A stretch of 64,000 nucleotides of DNA, taken from contig FPIT01000008.1 in the NCBI GenBank assembly GCA_900119285.1, positions 75,203 to 139,202 on the forward strand, read 5' to 3'. The position numbers were made by a program, and so were the translations under genes. The notes under the pieces were generated by a model. It was not told the DNA's origin and did no database searches. It saw only the letters and a program-made list of their open reading frames with translations. The stretch is from Prevotellaceae bacterium HUN156 (GTDB lineage Bacteria; Bacteroidota; Bacteroidia; Bacteroidales; Bacteroidaceae). Positions 60,808-64,000 of the stretch are shown here, one piece after another (the stretch's first letter is position 1; each line of letters begins with the position of its first letter).

Positions 60808-61756
60808 GCTTGAACAATGAGTCTACAAATTGTTTCTTGTTGAAGAGCTGCAAATCCTGCATACCCTCACCCAGTCCAATATACTTAACGGGCACCTTCA
60901 GCTGGTCGCTGATACCAATCACGACACCACCTTTAGCGGTACCATCAAGTTTTGTAATAGCAAGACTTGTAATCTGCGTAACAGCAGAGAACTGCTTAGC
61001 CTGCTCAAAGGCGTTCTGACCAGTAGATCCGTCAAGCACCAGCATTACCTCATCTGGAGCCTCAGGTACTACCTTCTTCATCACGTCCTTGATTTTCTTC
61101 AGCTCATTCATCAAGCCTACTTTGTTATGCAATCGACCTGCAGTATCAATCAGTACAACATCAGCACCATTGGCCTTAGCACTCTGCAATGTATCAAAAG
61201 CTACTGAAGCAGGATCGCTACCCATTTGTTGTTTGACAACAGGTACACCAACGCGCTCACCCCAGATGCAGATCTGCTCTACAGCAGCAGCACGGAATGT
61301 ATCAGCAGCACCCAGATAAACCTTTTTGCCTGCCTGCTTAAACTGCCAGGCCAGTTTACCGATAGTGGTAGTCTTACCGACTCCATTAACACCCACAACC
61401 AATATAACATATGGACGATGATCACTGGGCAAATCCCAGTTATCCTGGTCTTCTGAGTTATTCTCTGCCAACAGCGATGCGATCTCTTCACGGAGAATAG
61501 CATTCAACTCGGCTGTTGACACATATTTATCACGAGCTACGCGTTCCTCGATACGCTCTATAATTTTCAACGTTGTCTCTACACCTACATCAGAAGTAAT
61601 CAATACCTCTTCCAAATTATCGAGCACGTCGTCATCCACTTTCGACTTACCTGCTACAGCACGAGCCAGTTTGTCGAACACACTAGTCTTGGTTTTCTCC
61701 AAACCTTTATCTAGTGTCTCTTTCTTTTCCTTATTAAAAAATCCAAATATACCCAT
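60800..61756 (-). CDS. ftsY: Signal recognition particle receptor FtsY
   Basis: 318 residues: a short N domain and the SRP-type GTPase with G1 GVNGVGKTTTIGKLAW, G3 DTAGRLHNKVGL and G4 TKLDGTAKGGVV. It receives SRP-bound ribosomes at the inner membrane. It lacks the long acidic N-terminal A domain of E. coli FtsY, as is usual in this phylum. First gene of the ftsY-rimO-HU-HU/LysM unit. Confidence 0.96.
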   Translation of the reverse strand: MGIFGFFNKEKKETLDKGLEKTKTSVFDKLARAVAGKSKVDDDVLDNLEEVLITSDVGVETTLKIIERIEERVARDKYVSTAELNAILREEIASLLAENNSEDQDNWDLPSDHRPYVILVVGVNGVGKTTTIGKLAWQFKQAGKKVYLGAADTFRAAAVEQICIWGERVGVPVVKQQMGSDPASVAFDTLQSAKANGADVVLIDTAGRLHNKVGLMNELKKIKDVMKKVVPEAPDEVMLVLDGSTGQNAFEQAKQFSAVTQITSLAITKLDGTAKGGVVIGISDQLKVPVKYIGLGEGMQDLQLFNKKQFVDSLFKHE

Positions 61757-61909
61757 TTATCTTTCAATGTTGATATTTCACATCGAGCCTGCTCACGCTC
61801 GGCATAGTTCAAAACTCGTTTTGACTCTGCTCTCGCTTAATCGCAGCCTTCAATTTTCAATGTTCATTGCGAAGCCACACTTTGACCTTGGTCAAAGAAT
61901 GTTCAATGT
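61757..61909. other. Hairpin-rich spacer upstream of ftsY
   Basis: 153 bp with three small perfect hairpins: CGAGC/GCTCG (61784..61801), CAAAAC/GTTTTG (61810..61823) and TTTGACC/GGTCAAA (61881..61896), separated by 'ttcaattttcaatgttca'-type text. It contains the 3' end of the kinase-like transcript and must hold the ftsY promoter, though no clear TAnnTTTG was seen. Part of it (CTCTCGCTTAATCG near 61830) resembles the extended promoter motif. Confidence 0.5.
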
Positions 61910-63412
61910 CTACACGTGCAAGTCAAGCACAAAGCGCACACCCTTCGTAAATGCAGGATCTATCTCCAGATCGCCATTCATCTTTACAGCCATCTGCTTA
62001 CAGATAGGCAGTCCGAGTCCATCACCCTGTGACAAGTCTCTGATTTCAAGGAATGGCTTAAATACATCTTCACGTTTCTCCTCTGGAATGCTTGAGCCGG
62101 TATTTGACACCAGGAACTGCAAGGTGTGAGCACTACGCTTCTTGAATTCGAGCACGATAGTACCACCAGCAGGAGTATAGATAGCTGCATTCTTCAGCAA
62201 GTGAAGCAGTATATGTGATACATATTCCTTGTTGATAGAAGCACTCATCTTGGGAGCGTTGGTAGTGAGCGTTACGCCCTCTTTCACTTTACCATTGATG
62301 TGGCTCATCACTTCTTCACAGAATGATGGTACTGATACATCCTCCAACTCTACAGGCTCATCGATGGTATTATCCAATTCCGACAGCGTCTGGATATGAT
62401 TAGAGAATTCCAACAGTGCCTTTACCTCAGCATTATTGCCATCAAGTTTCTTGAAGCTTGGCTCCAGCTGAGCTGAGATGTTGCTAATAAACTTAGCCTT
62501 CAATGCATTATTCTCATTAGCCTGAGCTATCAGTTTCTTCTGTCTGCGAGTCTGCAGGATAAAGCGCATCAGCACGAATGCACCCACCAACAGTACTGCA
62601 GCCAGTGCAGCAGCCAAGATGGCCAGTCCAATGATGAACACCATGCGAGTGGTCAACGAACTGTCTTTCTCGCTGATAGCAGCTTCGTTGTCTGCAATCT
62701 GCTTTTTCAGAGCGCCAATCTCATCAGCTCTCTTCATCGCATCAGTAGAGTCTTTCCATGCTATGTAGCTGCTATATGACTGAGCCACAAGACTTGCATT
62801 ATTACTTCTGCGGCCACTGGCGATAAGCGTCTTAAACACCTCATCCACCTTGTCGTATTCCTTCTGTGCAGTCAGCTTGTTTGCCATTTCCTTGAAAACA
62901 GCATTGCCTTCAGAGGTCTGACCAAAAGTATAGTAGTATATTGCCTTGTTGTAGAGCAGGTCATTGCTTACACTCTCATCATTTGCCTGACTAGCCAAGC
63001 GCTCCATATAGTTAAGCTGATCCTGAGCACTTGCGCCCTTTCTCAACTTGATATACATTTGCATGCGCTCCTTAGTGGTCAGATAGTGCATAGCAGATTT
63101 CTCACTATCGCCTGCTTTAGCAGACATAATAGTCTGGTCAGCGCGACGCAGCAAATCGAAAGCCTCTTTATAGAAATTCTCTCTATAGTATAATGCTGTA
63201 GCTTTAACAGCACATTCTATACCTTGTCTCGTTTGCCCTTTCTTGACATAGTCACCAAAAGCTTGGATATACAAAGAACGTGCACTGGCAATGTTCTGTT
63301 TTACATCTACTGCTTCAGCACGTTGCTGCAACTCACTCTTCTGAACTTCTTCTGCGCAGACAGTGCCGCAGAAGAGCAGACCTAAATAAAAGACAAGTAC
63401 TTTTTTGTTCAT
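61910..63412 (-). CDS. Histidine-kinase-like protein lacking the phosphoacceptor His
   Basis: 500 residues from the ATG at 63412 (signal peptide MNKKVLVFYLGLLFCGTVCA). Periplasmic TPR-like helical repeats (about 30-225), a membrane helix (about 258-286), a coiled-coil and an HATPase domain (about 380-500). The segment that should be F-I-x-N-M/I-S-H-E-L reads FISNISAQLEP (308-318): A314 replaces the histidine. The ATPase N-box keeps N408 (HLLKNAAIY) and G2 is GDGLGLPI, but the G1 aspartate is changed (SNTGSSIP). No response regulator is adjacent. Probably a phosphatase-type, scaffold or inactive sensor; the usual TPR-kinase architecture of Bacteroidetes is otherwise intact. Confidence 0.83.
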   Translation of the reverse strand: MNKKVLVFYLGLLFCGTVCAEEVQKSELQQRAEAVDVKQNIASARSLYIQAFGDYVKKGQTRQGIECAVKATALYYRENFYKEAFDLLRRADQTIMSAKAGDSEKSAMHYLTTKERMQMYIKLRKGASAQDQLNYMERLASQANDESVSNDLLYNKAIYYYTFGQTSEGNAVFKEMANKLTAQKEYDKVDEVFKTLIASGRRSNNASLVAQSYSSYIAWKDSTDAMKRADEIGALKKQIADNEAAISEKDSSLTTRMVFIIGLAILAAALAAVLLVGAFVLMRFILQTRRQKKLIAQANENNALKAKFISNISAQLEPSFKKLDGNNAEVKALLEFSNHIQTLSELDNTIDEPVELEDVSVPSFCEEVMSHINGKVKEGVTLTTNAPKMSASINKEYVSHILLHLLKNAAIYTPAGGTIVLEFKKRSAHTLQFLVSNTGSSIPEEKREDVFKPFLEIRDLSQGDGLGLPICKQMAVKMNGDLEIDPAFTKGVRFVLDLHV

Positions 63413-63451
63413 ATTGGTTATCAGTTTTTCTTCTATGCTTATAACATCTTG

Positions 63452-63459
63452 CAAAGATA
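63452..63459 (-). promoter_or_regulatory. -7 element of the kinase-like gene
   Basis: Read on the minus strand it is TATCTTTG followed by CAAG, 39 bp before the chosen ATG at 63412. It overlaps the start of a longer frame, supporting the internal ATG. Confidence 0.55.
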
Positions 63460-63524
63460 CAATATTTTAAGGGAAAACGCAAAATCTTTTCCTAATAAAT
63501 TTCAAAAAGCGCCGAAATAAACGA

Positions 63525-63565
63525 GAAAAAAATCAGGGTTGCAATCTTTACGACTGCAACCCTGA
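63525..63565 (-). terminator. Terminator of rpmB-rpmG-DUF4295
   Basis: Arms TCAGGGTTGCA/TGCAACCCTGA (63533..63543, 63555..63565), then a run of T on the minus strand. It lies 30 bp after the DUF4295 stop. Confidence 0.9.
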
Positions 63566-63595
63566 CTATTATGAATGCATTATATTCAATTCGGA

Positions 63596-63754
63596 TTAGT
63601 TCTTGAAGAAGTCCTTAACGGCTTCGTTGGGAACCATCTGCTCATCAAAGACGTAAGCGCCAGTCTTAGGGCTCTTTACCATCTTGATAACCTTTGTGTA
63701 AGCGCGACCATCCTTTGAACCTTCATGGAGGGTAGCGACGGTTTTCTTTGCCAT
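63596..63754 (-). CDS. DUF4295 small basic protein
   Basis: 52 residues, MAKKTVATLHEGSKDGRAYT at the N-terminus and YVFDEQMVPNEAVKDFFKN at the end. DUF4295 proteins sit next to rpmB-rpmG throughout Bacteroidetes and are thought to be ribosome-associated because of that position and their basic character; no function is proven. It starts 13 bp after rpmG and ends before a strong terminator. Confidence 0.88.
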   Translation of the reverse strand: MAKKTVATLHEGSKDGRAYTKVIKMVKSPKTGAYVFDEQMVPNEAVKDFFKN

Positions 63755-63767
63755 GCTTTAAAACAGA

Positions 63768-63959
63768 TTATTTAATCTCCTTGTGCACAGTCATGCGCTT
63801 CAGGATGGGGTTATACTTTTTGAGTTCCAATCTCTCAGGGGTATTCTTACGGTTCTTTGTTGTAATATAACGGCTTGTTCCGGCCAGTCCACTTTCTTTC
63901 ATCTCAGTGCACTCCAGAATTACCTGAACGCGGTTACCCTTAGCTTTTTTGCCTGCCAT
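63768..63959 (-). CDS. rpmG: Ribosomal protein bL33
   Basis: 63 residues: [20 protein letters not shown] and [20 protein letters not shown] are characteristic. It lacks the CxxC zinc pairs (only one Cys, C17), so it is the zinc-independent form. Preceded by a GGAG site 10 bp upstream, beyond the rpmB stop. Confidence 0.95.
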   Translation of the reverse strand: MAGKKAKGNRVQVILECTEMKESGLAGTSRYITTKNRKNTPERLELKKYNPILKRMTVHKEIK

Positions 63960-63964
63960 AACTA

Positions 63965-64000
63965 TTAGTCTCCTATCACTTTAATGTCCTTCCAGTCTAC
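63965..64000 (-). CDS. rpmB: Ribosomal protein bL28, C-terminal fragment at the window edge
   Basis: The last 11 codons are visible: [11 protein letters not shown] then TAA (63965..63967). This matches the Bacteroidetes bL28 ending, and rpmB precedes rpmG and DUF4295 in this phylum. The rest lies beyond the window. Confidence 0.75.
   Translation of the reverse strand, partial: VDWKDIKVIGD

Overview
The window is ordinary Bacteroidales chromosome, most likely from Prevotella or a close relative (Segatella and similar). Signs of this are the Bacteroidetes promoter signature (TAnnTTTG about 5-10 nt before the transcript start, with few strong Shine-Dalgarno sites), lineage families (DUF4923, DUF3256, DUF4296, DUF4295, DUF4468, DUF5687), a FeoA-FeoB fusion, an RprXY-like two-component pair, a Bat aerotolerance-type operon and an S6-S18-L9 operon. 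There is no rRNA, CRISPR array, prophage or complete insertion sequence. One tRNA (Arg, anticodon TCT) is present.

Layout. 1-1022 is gene-free and packed with short tandem and inverted repeats. 1023-8340 holds a secreted DUF4923 protein, a glycosyltransferase, ispE, a Crp/Fnr regulator, lepA and the response regulator/kinase pair. 8439-16280 runs on the minus strand: a TonB receptor coupled to protoporphyrinogen oxidase, a SpoU methyltransferase, glutamine-dependent nadE and queA. rplU-rpmA follow on the plus strand behind two promoters and a possible small RNA. 17622-30301 is a long minus-strand stretch: DUF3256, a phenylacetate-CoA ligase, rsmE, a nucleoside permease, a small gene overlapping a DUF4296 lipoprotein gene, lspA, a cysteine-free DksA relative, ileS, tilS, an RlmI-like methyltransferase and an RNase D-like exonuclease. 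30488-35552 (plus) has ftsK, a LolA-like carrier, a DUF5687 membrane protein and rlmH. feoAB, a DUF4468 protein and a frameshifted secreted-protein gene follow on the minus strand. 40231-41703 is a second repeat-rich region with one small lipoprotein gene. 41704-48832 carries mtaB, a glycosyltransferase, rplI-rpsR-rpsF, a 59-residue membrane protein, tex, tRNA-Arg and a second SpoU methyltransferase. 48833-57829 is PAP2 plus a moxR-DUF58-bat operon in which batB/batC and batD/batE are fused. 57975-61756 is an ftsY-rimO-HU operon ending in a membrane-spanning HU-LysM protein. The window ends with a kinase-like protein lacking its phosphoacceptor histidine, and with DUF4295, rpmG and the tail of rpmB.

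Two things stand out. First, the HU-TM-LysM protein has a DNA-binding HU fold in the cytoplasm, one membrane helix and a peptidoglycan-binding LysM domain outside, and it is translationally coupled to a normal-sized HU gene. It looks like a nucleoid-to-cell-wall tether. Second, the spacers contain several classes of degenerate short-period repeats: 22-bp arrays at several unrelated loci, 7-bp arrays at gene junctions, a 9-bp array, MITE-like inverted elements, and promoter-plus-hairpin modules whose stems change sequence but stay self-complementary. The 7-bp and 9-bp repeats also lie in frame inside queA, rimO and the 3' end of mtaB. All functional statements come from reading the sequence and recalled family knowledge; no search was run.
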